NCBI RefSeq assembly: GCF_936931525.1
Contig: NZ_CAKZII010000158.1
Location: forward strand, 1 to 34,536
DNA from: an uncultured Aurantimicrobium sp.
Lineage (GTDB): Bacteria; Actinomycetota; Actinomycetes; Actinomycetales; Microbacteriaceae
Direction: 5' to 3'
Length of the DNA: 34,536 nt
Below the pieces are notes generated by a model. It did not search any database, was not told where the DNA came from, and saw only the letters and a program-made list of their open reading frames with translations. A program made the translations under genes and the position numbers. Numbering within the stretch: position 1 is the stretch's first letter; each line of letters starts with the position of its first letter. This document shows, one piece after another, positions 1 to 9,439 of this stretch.

Positions 1-516
1 GGCACGAGGTTCTTCATCGAGGGGGGCGACAGCCATCACTCCGAGCAGGTTGAGTGATTCCTCGGCGGCAATGAGTTCAGCGAGCTGGAGAGCATCGGAG
101 GGCTGCACACCTCCACGACCGGGATCATTAGTGAGGTTCAGCTGCACAAAGCAATCAAGAACATCAACTGGGCCGGGTTCTGCCGCCGCGAGCGTGCGGG
201 CGAGTTTGGCGCTATCCACCGAATGCACGACCGAGGAATAAGCGCGAGCGGCTTTTGCTTTATTCGACTGCAGCTGGCCAATAAAGTGCCACGTGAGACC
301 CTCCAGGCTCGAAAGCTCAGCAGACTTAGCTTCCGCCTCCTGGTGGCGGTTCTCCCCCACATTGCGCACGCCGAGGTCGTAGAGATCACGAACCAGGCTG
401 GCCGGGTGAAACTTGGTCACGACAATGGTCGTGATCTCGTCGGGCTGACGCCCTGACGCGCGCGCAGCATCTGCAATGTCGGCCTGAACCGACTGCAGGC
501 GCTGAGCTAGCGACAC
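1..516 (-). CDS. yggS: YggS/PROSC-family pyridoxal phosphate homeostasis protein (3' part cut by window edge)
   Basis: This family binds pyridoxal 5'-phosphate (PLP) in a single TIM-barrel domain and buffers free PLP; no catalytic reaction is firmly established. The visible 172 codons carry family motifs: VVTKFHP with the presumed PLP lysine at K35, VGENRHQE around residue 60, and WHFIGQLQSNK. Members are usually about 225-230 residues, so roughly the last quarter lies outside the window. The start is GTG at 516, the codon immediately after the ftsZ TAG and in the same frame as ftsZ. No Shine-Dalgarno (SD) sequence is evident, so translation is probably coupled to ftsZ. In actinobacteria this gene commonly sits between ftsZ and sepF; sepF would be expected beyond the left edge (inference). 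Confidence 0.9.
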   Translation of the reverse strand, partial: MSLAQRLQSVQADIADAARASGRQPDEITTIVVTKFHPASLVRDLYDLGVRNVGENRHQEAEAKSAELSSLEGLTWHFIGQLQSNKAKAARAYSSVVHSVDSAKLARTLAAAEPGPVDVLDCFVQLNLTNDPGRGGVQPSDALQLAELIAAEESLNLLGVMAVAPLDEEPRA

Positions 517-1701
517 CTACTTGAGGAAGTCGGGAATGTCGAGGTCGTCGTCGATGTCGGCGTAAACCGGGGTGACCGAGACGTGCTGGTTGGTTGCTGG
601 AGTCGAGAGAACGGCAGCGAGCTCGTCGTCAGAGAAGACACCCGTGCTCGAGCTGATCACGGTCGACTCTGCGTAGATACTCTCACCGGCGGGAAGGACC
701 GAACCAGTGTCGCTAGTCGCAAAGTTCTTGCGCGGCATGGGCTTGTGGGTGGGCTCGCCACCGTCGAAGCCTGCTGCGATGACCGTGACGCGAATCTCGT
801 CGCCGAGGGTGTCGTCGATGACGGCACCAAAGATGATGTTGGCTTCGGGGTGCACTGCTTCGCCCACGAGCGCTGCTGCGTCGTTGATTTCGAAGAGGCC
901 AAGGTTGGACCCGCCCTGAATGGACAACAGAACGCCTCGGGCGCCTTCGATGCTGGCCTCAAGCAGGGGTGAGGCTACGGCCAGCTCGGCGGCCTTGATG
1001 GCGCGGTCTGCACCGCGCGACGAACCGATACCCATGAGGGCGGATCCAGCGCCCTGCATGACGGACTTCACATCTGCGAAGTCCAAATTGATCAGACCAG
1101 GGGTCGTGATCAAATCTGTGATGCCCTGAACACCGGCCAGGAGAACCTGGTCTGCCGTGGCAAATGCCTCTTGTACTGAGATGCTGCGGTCGCTGATCTC
1201 AAGCAGGCGGTCATTGGGAACAACGATGAGTGTGTCGACCTCGTTGCGCAGTGCGGCAACACCCGACTCAGCCTGTGCGGCACGACGACGGCCCTCGAAA
1301 CCGAATGGCTTGGTCACAACACCGATGGTGAGTGCGCCGATCGACTTGGCAATCTTGGCAACGATGGGGGCGGCACCGGTACCGGTTCCACCACCTTCAC
1401 CAGCGGTAACGAAGACCATGTCCGCGCCAGCGAGTGCTTCTTCGATTTCTTCTGCGTGGTCTTCAGCTGCCTTACGTCCCACCTCGGGGTCTGCACCGGC
1501 GCCGAGACCGCGAGTGAGCTCGCGACCGATGTCGAGCTTGACGTCGGCTTCGCTGAGCAGGAGTGCCTGTGCATCTGTGTTGACGGCAATGAACTCAACA
1601 CCCTTGAGACCGAGCTCAATCATGCGGTTCACAGCATTGACGCCACCACCGCCGACGCCGACGACCTTGATGACGGCGAGGTAATTCTGATTCATTGACA
1701 C
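517..1701 (-). CDS. ftsZ: Cell division protein FtsZ
   Basis: Tubulin-like GTPase that polymerises into the cytokinetic Z-ring at mid-cell. The product is 394 residues, normal for the family. The N-terminal [11 protein letters not shown] nucleotide-binding segment and the tubulin signature [12 protein letters not shown] (near residue 103) are intact. A variable acidic linker leads to the C-terminal tail DLDIPDFLK, the usual docking peptide for partners such as SepF or FtsW. I chose the GTG start at 1701 because GGAGG at 1709-1713 lies 7 nt upstream; an in-frame ATG at 1695 would be 13 nt away. It follows ftsQ after 139 bp, the longest gap within the dcw run apart from the mraZ leader, so it may have its own promoter. 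The next gene, yggS, begins directly after its stop. Confidence 0.98.
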   Translation of the reverse strand: MSMNQNYLAVIKVVGVGGGGVNAVNRMIELGLKGVEFIAVNTDAQALLLSEADVKLDIGRELTRGLGAGADPEVGRKAAEDHAEEIEEALAGADMVFVTAGEGGGTGTGAAPIVAKIAKSIGALTIGVVTKPFGFEGRRRAAQAESGVAALRNEVDTLIVVPNDRLLEISDRSISVQEAFATADQVLLAGVQGITDLITTPGLINLDFADVKSVMQGAGSALMGIGSSRGADRAIKAAELAVASPLLEASIEGARGVLLSIQGGSNLGLFEINDAAALVGEAVHPEANIIFGAVIDDTLGDEIRVTVIAAGFDGGEPTHKPMPRKNFATSDTGSVLPAGESIYAESTVISSSTGVFSDDELAAVLSTPATNQHVSVTPVYADIDDDLDIPDFLK

Positions 1702-1717
1702 GTTGTGGCCTCCGCTA

Positions 1718-1749
1718 GAACCCTAAAGTTCAAGTCGAACCTTAAAGTT
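1718..1749 (-). promoter_or_regulatory. 13-bp direct repeat in the ftsZ leader
   Basis: On the minus strand the 139-bp ftsQ-ftsZ gap holds AACTTTAAGGTTC (1749-1737) and AACTTTAGGGTTC (1730-1718). They differ at one base and start 19 bp apart, close to two helical turns. The second copy ends 4 bp before the ftsZ SD (1713-1709). The spacing and position fit an operator or a conserved promoter/leader element controlling ftsZ. No regulator is identified, so the function is inferred from position alone. Confidence 0.45.
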
Positions 1750-1840
1750 ATGCTCAGTATGCATTTCTTGATTTGAGAGTAAGTCGAAGGCACCTACTCC
1801 CTCGCGCGACACGCCAGAAGAAACGAGATAGGGGAAATAA

Positions 1841-2989
1841 TTAGCGAACGACAGCCGTCTTGGGAGACGAGACGTCATACTCACTGACCGAGCCAACGGG
1901 GTTCACAGCGAGCAATTGAGACAACACACGGTTCTTCATTGCTGCATTTTCTGGACCACCCCAGAAGACGCGAGCACCACCGGTCAACACCAGGGTGACG
2001 TCATCTGTGGTGTTCGCGATGACTTCTTCCAGCTGACCTGCCAATGCACTCGGCAGCGACAAAATCACATCAATAGCTGCCTTGAATCCCTTGGAATTCA
2101 CGTCTCCGCCCTCAACCGTGATGAGGGGAACACCTGGGATACGTTCAGTGGAAACTTCAAGCACAACACCGGCTGGATCCACCATGGTGAGGTCCTTATT
2201 GACCATGACGTAGCCAATCGGGCTTCGTTCCACAATCTTGATCACAAGGGTGTGTGGCGGAACAGCCACAGTGGAGTAGCTCTTCACCAGCGGTTGAGCT
2301 TCGACAGCTTTTCTCACAGCCCCCATATCCACCAGTGGAAGGGGCTTGTTGATCTGAGGCTGCAGTGCAGCCATGATCTGATCTGCGGGAACGCGGGTGG
2401 CACCTTCAACAACAACTGCTTGTAAAGCAAGAACCGGGGTAAATACACCGATTCCAACGAAAATCATGACTGCAGCAAGAGAGCCCGCAATAGACGCCCA
2501 AATAATCTTCCTGCGACGAAGGTGAGCAGTAAATCGGCGCACTTCATCGCGCTCAAATGCCTTACGCGCCTTGACGGCCTCTTTGAGCTTCCTTTTGGCT
2601 TCAGCCGCTTCGATTTGAGCTTTGGTCAACCGTCGGGCAGGACGACGAGCTTCCTTGCGTGGTTGAACTTCAGGAGCTTCTGGGCGCGCTGGTTCGCTCG
2701 TGGGGCGACGAATTCCTTGAACACGACTTCCCACCGCGTCAACTCGCTCCGGGCGTGCAGGTACCGCTACAGGGCGCTTGGGAGCCTTGGCAGCGGCTTT
2801 CTCGCGCGCTTTCTGAGCTTTTCGCTCAGCTCTCGTGGGTTTAGTCGGCTTGGTAGCTTTAGGAGGCTTAGCTGGCTTAGCCCGCTTCGCAGGCTTTGGC
2901 TCCGGTGCAGGTTGAGCTGAAGGCCGAGCCTGAGATTGAGGTGGCCGAGGCGGAGGTGTTACTCCACCAGGCCCAACTGGACGCTTCAC
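1841..2989 (-). CDS. ftsQ: Divisome protein FtsQ with long basic N-terminal tail
   Basis: Bitopic membrane protein of the divisome that links the FtsL-type subcomplex to the septal wall synthase. The 382-residue product has a cytoplasmic tail of about 160 residues very rich in Pro, Lys, Ala and Arg, a single transmembrane helix (about 162-187), then a POTRA domain beginning VVVEGATRVPADQI and the FtsQ/DivIB beta domain. Typical FtsQ proteins have about 275-315 residues; the excess here is the N-terminal tail. The GTG start at 2989 lies 5 bp after the murC stop, and no better start is visible downstream before the tail. The SD is weak, so coupling to murC is likely. Identification rests on the POTRA-like region and on its position between murC and ftsZ. 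Confidence 0.93.
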   Translation of the reverse strand: MKRPVGPGGVTPPPRPPQSQARPSAQPAPEPKPAKRAKPAKPPKATKPTKPTRAERKAQKAREKAAAKAPKRPVAVPARPERVDAVGSRVQGIRRPTSEPARPEAPEVQPRKEARRPARRLTKAQIEAAEAKRKLKEAVKARKAFERDEVRRFTAHLRRRKIIWASIAGSLAAVMIFVGIGVFTPVLALQAVVVEGATRVPADQIMAALQPQINKPLPLVDMGAVRKAVEAQPLVKSYSTVAVPPHTLVIKIVERSPIGYVMVNKDLTMVDPAGVVLEVSTERIPGVPLITVEGGDVNSKGFKAAIDVILSLPSALAGQLEEVIANTTDDVTLVLTGGARVFWGGPENAAMKNRVLSQLLAVNPVGSVSEYDVSSPKTAVVR

Positions 2990-2994
2990 GAGAT

Positions 2995-4392
2995 CTACTC
3001 AGTAGCTTCGAGAGAGGCCAGGATCTGCGGAATGATGCGATAAACGTCGCCACAACCCAGGGTGATGACGTAGTCACCCGGCTGAGAAATTGCAGCGATG
3101 TGATCGGCGGCTGCCTGCCAATCTGCGATGAAAGCAACTTTGGACTGGTCGGTGAATTTCTCAGAAACCAATGCACCGGTCACCCCGGGAACAGGATCTT
3201 CACGAGCTCCGTAAACATCCAACACCACAGTGAGATCTGCGTCATTTTCCAACGTGTGTGCGAATTCTCCGCAGAAATGTTGGGTACGGCTGTAGAGATG
3301 AGGCTGGTGAACGGCAATCACGCGACCTTCGCCCACAACCGTGCGGGCTGCTGTGAGAACAGCATTGACTTCGGTGTGGTGGTGAGCGTAGTCGTCATAG
3401 ACGCTCACTCCTCGACGAACACCATGAAGTTCAAAACGACGCTCCGTGCCGCCAAATTCAGAGATACCTGCCAAGGAAGAAGCAGCGTCAAAACCTAGAC
3501 CCACCAGGGTGGCAAAAGCACCCGCGGCGTTAATGGCATTGTGTCGTCCAGGAACCTTGAGCTGGGCGGTGTATTTCGTACCCAGGTATTCAATCGTGAG
3601 GGTCACTCCCCCCGTGCTGGTGTCAATGTGAGCAAGGCGAACATCAGCATGCGCTGCTTCACCAAAGGTCATCACGCGAGGTCCTGAAATCTTGCTGGTT
3701 ACACGCACAGCACCAGGGTCATCACTTGAGATGACCACAAGTTCCTTCGCGGCAGAGGCGAAATCAACAAAAGCTTGGTCAAATGCTTCGAGCGATCCAT
3801 AGTGATCAAGGTGATCGGCATCCACGTTGGTGACCAACGCAACCGACGTGTCATACAACAGGAAAGAACCATCTGATTCGTCTGCTTCGACGACAAACAG
3901 TTCTCCCTCGCCATAAGCCGAGCTCAGTCCGTAAGACTGAACAACACCGCCGTTGACGAAACTGGGGTCAGCACCGAGCTCTCGCAAGCCGGTCACAATC
4001 ATTCCGGTCGAGGTGGTCTTTCCGTGTGCCCCTGCGACAGAGACCAGTCGAGAGTCGCGGGTGAGCCATTCCAGCGCTTGAGAGCGGTGCAGGATGGTGA
4101 GACCGCGCTCTTGGGCAAGCACATATTCAGGATTGTCTTGCCAGAGTGCTCCCGTGACCACCAAAGTTTGAGCGTCACCAAGGTTGTTCGCGTCGTGTCC
4201 GATGTGAACCTCAACACCGAGTTCGCGCAGTGCCTGAATGTTTGAGGAATCCCTCACGTCAGAGCCCGTCACCGTGATGCCATTGGCTAAGAAAAGACGA
4301 GCAATTCCGCTCATGCCTGAACCGCCGATTCCCACCATGTGCACGGTGCCCAAATTTTCGGGGGCAACAACGCTGGGGTCTGGCTTAATCAC
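2995..4392 (-). CDS. murC: UDP-N-acetylmuramate--L-alanine ligase MurC
   Basis: Cytoplasmic ATP-dependent ligase that adds L-Ala to UDP-MurNAc, the first peptide step of the peptidoglycan precursor. The product is 465 residues, normal length. The N-terminal Rossmann segment [13 protein letters not shown] (residues 19-31) binds the UDP sugar. The Mur ligase ATP loop GAHGKTTST is at 121-129, and [11 protein letters not shown] and HQPHLYSRT follow in the central and C-terminal domains. The start is GTG at 4392; a 66-bp gap separates it from murG and the SD is weak. ftsQ begins 5 bp after its stop. Confidence 0.98.
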   Translation of the reverse strand: MIKPDPSVVAPENLGTVHMVGIGGSGMSGIARLFLANGITVTGSDVRDSSNIQALRELGVEVHIGHDANNLGDAQTLVVTGALWQDNPEYVLAQERGLTILHRSQALEWLTRDSRLVSVAGAHGKTTSTGMIVTGLRELGADPSFVNGGVVQSYGLSSAYGEGELFVVEADESDGSFLLYDTSVALVTNVDADHLDHYGSLEAFDQAFVDFASAAKELVVISSDDPGAVRVTSKISGPRVMTFGEAAHADVRLAHIDTSTGGVTLTIEYLGTKYTAQLKVPGRHNAINAAGAFATLVGLGFDAASSLAGISEFGGTERRFELHGVRRGVSVYDDYAHHHTEVNAVLTAARTVVGEGRVIAVHQPHLYSRTQHFCGEFAHTLENDADLTVVLDVYGAREDPVPGVTGALVSEKFTDQSKVAFIADWQAAADHIAAISQPGDYVITLGCGDVYRIIPQILASLEATE

Positions 4393-4458
4393 AGGCGAGC
4401 TTTCTTCTCTATGGCAGCAAAAAGCTACCGACTTCCGTTATAACGCAGAAAGCTGAGG

Positions 4459-5541
4459 CTAAGCCGATGACAGGGCGGCATCAATGAGATTCATCATGCG
4501 CGCTGTTCCATCACGCATTCCCACCGAAGCTGCATGGGTACCCATGTTTTCCAACGCTGCCTCATCACGCAGAAGAGGAATGAGCGTAGTAGCTACCCAT
4601 CCGGGTGTGAACCGAGCGTCCTCAACAAGTACGCCACCGCCCGCTTTGACAACACCTGCTGCATTGAAGCGCTGCTCACCGTTACCCACCGGATAAGGCA
4701 CATACACTGCCGGAACTCCTAGTGCAGAGAGTTCAGACACCGTTGCCGAACCTGCCCGGGAAACCACCATATTGGCCGCGGCGAGTGCGAGATCCATGCG
4801 GTCGCAATAATCCAGAGCGACATACCCAGGAAGAGACGGGAGTGATTCTGGCTTGTTTTGTCCCACTATGTGAAGCACCTGGTAGCCGGCAGCGACGATG
4901 TCGTGAGCCGCGGCAGCAATCGTAGTGTTGATCGACCGAGCCCCTTGAGAGCCACTGGTAACGACGAGAACGGGGCGGTTAACCTCGAGCCCAAAGTGAG
5001 CGCGAGCCTGACGTCGCTGAGAAGGAATATCCAGAGACTCGATTTCCTTCCTCAGTGGCGTCCCCACCGTCACAGCGTGCGGAAGGGGTGTGCCCGCGAA
5101 AGTCACACCCACGAAGGGAGTGCGTAGGGCGCCCCAGCGGTTTGCAAGACCAGGCTTGGCGTTTGCTTCATGAATGACAAATGGAATGCCTGCTTTTCGG
5201 GCTGCTGCATATGCCGGAGCAGCGGTATACCCGCCCACGCCCACCACAACATCAACATCACGTTCACGAATGAGCGCACTGATTGTCGAAACGGCTTGGG
5301 GCCACCCTTTCGCGAAGTTTCGAGAGGAGGAAATGAATCCTCGAAGACGTGGGAACGGAATGCGAGGAATGACAACGAGTTCATAGCCACGCGCAGGGAC
5401 GAGAGTGGCTTCGAGCCCCTCGGCGGTTCCCACACAGACAATTTGTGCCTGTGGGTCACGCAAACGAATTTCATCTGCCATCGCCAACATGGGGTTGACG
5501 TGCCCAGCGGTACCTCCACCGGCGAGAAGATAACTTGTCAT
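4459..5541 (-). CDS. murG: Lipid II synthase MurG (GlcNAc transferase)
   Basis: Peripheral membrane glycosyltransferase (GT28) that transfers GlcNAc from UDP-GlcNAc to lipid I, producing lipid II on the inner face. The product from the chosen start is 360 residues, the usual size. The GGGTAGHVNPM loop (residues 8-18) marks the true N-terminus. Acceptor-side EANAKPGLANR, then GSQGARSIN and SRAGSATVSELSALG in the UDP-GlcNAc domain are all present. I placed the start at ATG 5541, which overlaps the ftsW stop as ATGA. The longer open frame extending to 5775 only runs antisense-phase through ftsW and lacks family similarity. Confidence 0.97.
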   Translation of the reverse strand: MTSYLLAGGGTAGHVNPMLAMADEIRLRDPQAQIVCVGTAEGLEATLVPARGYELVVIPRIPFPRLRGFISSSRNFAKGWPQAVSTISALIRERDVDVVVGVGGYTAAPAYAAARKAGIPFVIHEANAKPGLANRWGALRTPFVGVTFAGTPLPHAVTVGTPLRKEIESLDIPSQRRQARAHFGLEVNRPVLVVTSGSQGARSINTTIAAAAHDIVAAGYQVLHIVGQNKPESLPSLPGYVALDYCDRMDLALAAANMVVSRAGSATVSELSALGVPAVYVPYPVGNGEQRFNAAGVVKAGGGVLVEDARFTPGWVATTLIPLLRDEAALENMGTHAASVGMRDGTARMMNLIDAALSSA

Positions 5542-6860
5542 CGGCTCTGACCCTGGGCTCTGGCTGCAGGACGGTTTCGCTGTCTTACCTGCGGGCGCCC
5601 TTGCTGACGTTTGACAGGCTTCTCTTCCTTGGTGAAGGAGAGCACAACACCAATGGCGAGCAAGGTCATGATGAGGGCGGAACCACCTGAGCTCAAGAGC
5701 GGCAATGGAACACCCAGGACGGGCAGCACGCCCACAACAACACCGATGTTGACGAATGCCTGTCCCACGATCCAAATCATGATTCCACCAGTCACGATGC
5801 GAACCATGGGGTCATTAGCCATCCGAATAATCCGAACGAACGCAACTGCCAAGATGACGAAGAGAGCGATGACGACCATGCAGCCGATCAAGCCAAGCTC
5901 TTCTCCAATGATGGCAAAAATGTAGTCGTTATCGGCAGCAGGCAACCAAGACCACTTAGCCTTGGACTGCCCTAAGCCCACCCCAAAGATTCCACCATTT
6001 GCCAGTGCCCACTTGCCGTGAAGCGGCTGCCAGCAGGCGTTGGTGTAGTCGGTGCAGTTCTCATTCAAGAACGACATGATGCGCGCCATACGGTTGGGGC
6101 TAATTAACGCCATAAACATCACACCAATGGCGCCCAGCACCAACGGAACGGCAATCATTCGGGCAGCTACACCCGAGAAAGCCAAGCAACCCAGCACAAT
6201 GGCGAACAAAATAATGACTGTTCCCAAGTCTTGACCCAGCAGCACAACAAACATGGCGATATATACCGGGAAGATTCCGCCGAAGATACGGAAACTGTAT
6301 GGGCCAACGCGGTCAACGATTGCCGGCAAGTTCACACCCAACCACACCGCAATGGTGAGTTTGATCATCTCAGAAGGCTGGAATTGAACACCGATATCGA
6401 GCCAGTTACGGTTACCACCTGATTCAACACCCAAGGGGGTGAACACCAAGAGCTGAAGGCCAATCGTCACAAAAAGGGCAATATTGGCCCATTTGCGGAA
6501 AAACACCAGAGGAAGTCGGCTAATTCCCAACATCAAAGGCAGCGCGATGATCGCTGCAGCAGCTTGGGTTAAGAATCCAACAAAGAACCCACCGCTTTGC
6601 AAGAACGAGTCCACAGCCGATGCTGACAGCACCATGATCAAACCCAAGATCACGGTGAACAAGGTCACCCCAGCAAGGAGATAAAAGTTAGGAGATTCTG
6701 CGCGGAAAGCTTTTTCCAGCTTGAACCGGGTTGCCAAACCACCAGGTCTGGTCTGTGCAGAAGAAGATTTCTGGGCTGGTCTTGCCGTTGACTTCGGGGC
6801 AGTTGCCCGCGGCGCAGCGGCTGGTCTGCGGGGCTGGTTAGTGCGAGGCGGAGTCGCCAT
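5538..6860 (-). CDS. ftsW: Septal peptidoglycan glycosyltransferase FtsW (SEDS family)
   Basis: Polytopic SEDS-family membrane enzyme that polymerises glycan strands from lipid II at the septum, in partnership with the class B PBP encoded by ftsI. The product is 440 residues: a cytoplasmic N-terminal tail of about 55 residues rich in Ala/Pro/Arg, about ten transmembrane helices, and a short basic C-tail. SEDS hallmarks include GNRNWLDIG, the large extracellular loop region, and ADNDYIFAIIGEELGLIG. The start at ATG 6860 is set by a strong SD (GGAGGTGA, 8 nt spacer measured from GGAGG). It overlaps the end of murD by 23 bp. The open frame continues 38 codons further upstream, but that part lies inside murD and has no SD. 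Confidence 0.96.
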   Translation of the reverse strand: MATPPRTNQPRRPAAAPRATAPKSTARPAQKSSSAQTRPGGLATRFKLEKAFRAESPNFYLLAGVTLFTVILGLIMVLSASAVDSFLQSGGFFVGFLTQAAAAIIALPLMLGISRLPLVFFRKWANIALFVTIGLQLLVFTPLGVESGGNRNWLDIGVQFQPSEMIKLTIAVWLGVNLPAIVDRVGPYSFRIFGGIFPVYIAMFVVLLGQDLGTVIILFAIVLGCLAFSGVAARMIAVPLVLGAIGVMFMALISPNRMARIMSFLNENCTDYTNACWQPLHGKWALANGGIFGVGLGQSKAKWSWLPAADNDYIFAIIGEELGLIGCMVVIALFVILAVAFVRIIRMANDPMVRIVTGGIMIWIVGQAFVNIGVVVGVLPVLGVPLPLLSSGGSALIMTLLAIGVVLSFTKEEKPVKRQQGRPQVRQRNRPAARAQGQSR

Positions 6861-8334
6861 CCGCCTCACCTCCAACTTTGTCTCGAACTGCCTGAGCGAA
6901 GAGGCGTCCTCGCTCGGCGTAGTCGGTGAATTGGTCCATCGAAGCTGCAGCTGGAGCCAACAACACCACGTCACCGCTGTGTGCTAAATCTGCGGCCAAG
7001 TTCACGGCGTGAACCATGACATCACTAGTGTCATCCGCCTCAACCTCGAGCGCGGTGACCCCGGGCGCGTGTCGCTCGAATGCTGCTTTCACAGGTTCTC
7101 GGTCAACACCGATGATGACTGCTCCCCGCAGGCGATGTGCATGCCGTGAAACGAGGTCATCGATGTTCACGCCCTTGAGTAATCCCCCGACAATCCAGAC
7201 GATGGATTGGTTTGCCGTCAGTGATGCGTCTGCCGCGTGAGGGTTAGTAGCTTTCGAGTCGTCGATCCAGGTGACATCCCCCACAGTGGCAACAACTTCG
7301 TTGCGATGAGAATCCAAACTGAATGTTTTCAAAGCCTCGTAGATTGCTTCGGTGGGAGCCCCAAAGGAGCGCGCTAATGCACTGGCTGCGAGAATATTTG
7401 CCACGATGTGTGGGGCGGCAAGTCCACGCTCTTCTAGGTCACGAATTGTCGTGATTTCCAGAGCAGTGGAATGGCGGTCATCCAAGAATGCGCGATCACA
7501 CAGGATGCCATCAACCACGCCTAGATCGCTCTTACCTGGTGCACCCAGATCGAACCCGATTGCCCGAGCTCCTTCCATCACATCGGCGTTTTCCACCATG
7601 CGCTCGGTGTACTTGTCTGCCTTGTTATAGACACACGCAACCTGGGTATTTTCATAAATCTTTGCTTTAGCAGCAACATATGCTTCGAAAGAACCGTGCC
7701 AGTCCAAGTGATCATCTGCGATGTTGAGCACTGCTGCTGAATAAGGGTGAACGCCCGTCATCCAATGCAATTGGTAGCTGGAGAGTTCCACGACAAAGAC
7801 ATCGAAACCTTGAGGGTCACGGACAGCATCTAAAACAGGAACTCCGATGTTGCCGCAGGGGGCAACTCGGTAGCCGGCTGCGGCCAACATGGCGGCAGTG
7901 AGTTGAACCGTGGTGGTCTTGCCGTTAGTACCCGTAACCATGAGCCACTGTGCAGTTTTGACCTTGTCGCGTACACGCCAAGCCAACTCGATATCTCCCC
8001 ATACGGGAAGGTGTCGAGATGCCGCCCACATCAAAATCTTGTGGTCTGGGTGATATCCCGGAGAGACAACGATGAGTTCGGGATCAAACTCCACTAGCTC
8101 GTGGGGAATGTCTTCCCCGCTTCGCTCTTGCACATAGGTCGCACCAATGACATCAACCATGGTGATGCGCAGTTCCTCAGCGCCGGCAGCGACCACCATG
8201 ACCCGGGCACCGAGCTCGGCAAGAGTATCTGCAACGGAGAAACCGGTGACTCCCAGGCCTAAGACGGCAACGCGTAACCCTGCCCAGTCGGCATGCCAAC
8301 TAGTGAGGGTGCTGAGATCGCGCGGTGAGGTCAT
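6838..8334 (-). CDS. murD: UDP-N-acetylmuramoyl-L-alanine--D-glutamate ligase MurD
   Basis: Cytoplasmic Mur ligase that adds D-Glu to UDP-MurNAc-L-Ala. From the chosen start it has 498 residues. The N-terminal Rossmann segment VAVLGLGVTGFS is at about 23-33 and the ATP loop VTGTNGKTTTV at about 133-143. NIADDHLDWHGSFEAYVAAKAKIY contains the lysine that is carbamylated in Mur ligases, and WIDDSKATNPHA is the usual C-terminal-domain motif. ATG 8334 lies 10 bp after the mraY stop; the frame is open 20 codons further into mraY, but that stretch has no family similarity. There is no strong SD, so reinitiation after mraY is likely. Confidence 0.96.
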   Translation of the reverse strand: MTSPRDLSTLTSWHADWAGLRVAVLGLGVTGFSVADTLAELGARVMVVAAGAEELRITMVDVIGATYVQERSGEDIPHELVEFDPELIVVSPGYHPDHKILMWAASRHLPVWGDIELAWRVRDKVKTAQWLMVTGTNGKTTTVQLTAAMLAAAGYRVAPCGNIGVPVLDAVRDPQGFDVFVVELSSYQLHWMTGVHPYSAAVLNIADDHLDWHGSFEAYVAAKAKIYENTQVACVYNKADKYTERMVENADVMEGARAIGFDLGAPGKSDLGVVDGILCDRAFLDDRHSTALEITTIRDLEERGLAAPHIVANILAASALARSFGAPTEAIYEALKTFSLDSHRNEVVATVGDVTWIDDSKATNPHAADASLTANQSIVWIVGGLLKGVNIDDLVSRHAHRLRGAVIIGVDREPVKAAFERHAPGVTALEVEADDTSDVMVHAVNLAADLAHSGDVVLLAPAAASMDQFTDYAERGRLFAQAVRDKVGGEADGDSASH

Positions 8335-8344
8335 CTGTGACCGA

Positions 8345-9439
8345 CTAGCGCGTGAGCCACTCGAGGTAGAACATGCCCACACCCGTGATGACAAACAGTG
8401 CAGAGATAATCCAGAAGCGCACCACGACCGTCACTTCCGCCCAGCCTTTGAGTTCAAAGTGGTGGTGAATAGGCGACATCAAGAAAATGCGCTTGCCCTT
8501 AGTGAGCTTGAAGTAACCGCGCTGGACGATAACCGAACCGGTATCGATGACGAAGAGTCCAGCAAGAACAATGAGGAGAAGTTCGGTCTGGCTCAAGATA
8601 GCCAGAGCGGCCAATGCGCCACCCAAAGCCATGGAGCCGGTGTCTCCGAGGAAGATCTGCGCTGGAGAAGTATTCCACCACAAGAAGCCAATCAGGCCTC
8701 CCACTATGGCTGCTGCCACGATGGCGAGATCCAGTGGGTCCCTCACGTCGTAGCACTTGTAAGCAACTTGTGGGTCGAGGCGGCCACTGAAGCAAGACTG
8801 GTTCTGCTGCCAGAAGTTAATGATGACGAATGAACCAATAGTGAAGATTGAGGCGCCGGTCGCAAGCCCGTCTAAACCGTCAGTGAGATTCACTGCATTT
8901 GAGGTACTGGTCACAATCAAAATGATCCACACCAAGAAAGCTGCGATAGCCAGCCCCCCACCAAGCACCGCGAAATTGAAGTGCGTGTTCCGAATAAACG
9001 AAATACTCATCGACGCCGGGGTGACACCGTTTTCGTCGGGGAAGTTGATTGCCAACAAAGCAAAGATCACAGCGACAATGACCTGGCCAAAGACCTTGGG
9101 CCAGCCAGTCAGACCTAATGAACGCTGTTTGTGCGTCTTGATGAAGTCATCGATGAATCCCACCAAACCCAGACCTGTCATCAGGAAGAGCACCAAAATC
9201 GCAGGGAGTTCGATGGTTGAACCGGTGAGAAGAGATGCCAGGAAGTAGGAGATGATGACACCCACAACAACGACAATGCCACCCATGGTGGGTGTGCCCT
9301 TTTTCGCGTGGTGAGCATCGGGGCCACCATCGCTGATGAACTGTCCCCAGCCCACCTTGCGGAAGATCCGAATGAAGACCGGAGTCATCAACAGGGTGAA
9401 GAGCAGTGAGAGTGCGCCGGCGAGAAGTAGGGTACTCAC
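8345..9439 (-). CDS. mraY: Phospho-N-acetylmuramoyl-pentapeptide transferase MraY
   Basis: Integral membrane enzyme that moves phospho-MurNAc-pentapeptide onto undecaprenyl phosphate, making lipid I. The product is 364 residues with about ten transmembrane helices. Catalytic and signature segments are visible: [12 protein letters not shown] after the first helix, [16 protein letters not shown] with the Mg2+-binding Asp pair, [24 protein letters not shown] and [13 protein letters not shown]. The start is GTG at 9439, overlapping the murF TGA as GTGA, with a GGGAGG SD 7 nt upstream. Confidence 0.98.
   Translation of the reverse strand: MSTLLLAGALSLLFTLLMTPVFIRIFRKVGWGQFISDGGPDAHHAKKGTPTMGGIVVVVGVIISYFLASLLTGSTIELPAILVLFLMTGLGLVGFIDDFIKTHKQRSLGLTGWPKVFGQVIVAVIFALLAINFPDENGVTPASMSISFIRNTHFNFAVLGGGLAIAAFLVWIILIVTSTSNAVNLTDGLDGLATGASIFTIGSFVIINFWQQNQSCFSGRLDPQVAYKCYDVRDPLDLAIVAAAIVGGLIGFLWWNTSPAQIFLGDTGSMALGGALAALAILSQTELLLIVLAGLFVIDTGSVIVQRGYFKLTKGKRIFLMSPIHHHFELKGWAEVTVVVRFWIISALFVITGVGMFYLEWLTR

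Noticed and set aside
2896-3498. Plus-strand open frame of 200 codons opposite ftsQ and murC
   Set aside because: Antisense shadow of intact genes with full motifs; no ribosome binding site.
5542-5775. Upstream extension of the murG reading frame
   Set aside because: It lies within ftsW in another phase and lacks family similarity, and the ATGA junction at 5541 with the GGGTAGH motif close behind fixes the real start.
8147-8833. Plus-strand open frame of 228 codons across murD and mraY
   Set aside because: Antisense to two well-identified genes, with no SD, domain or plausible composition.
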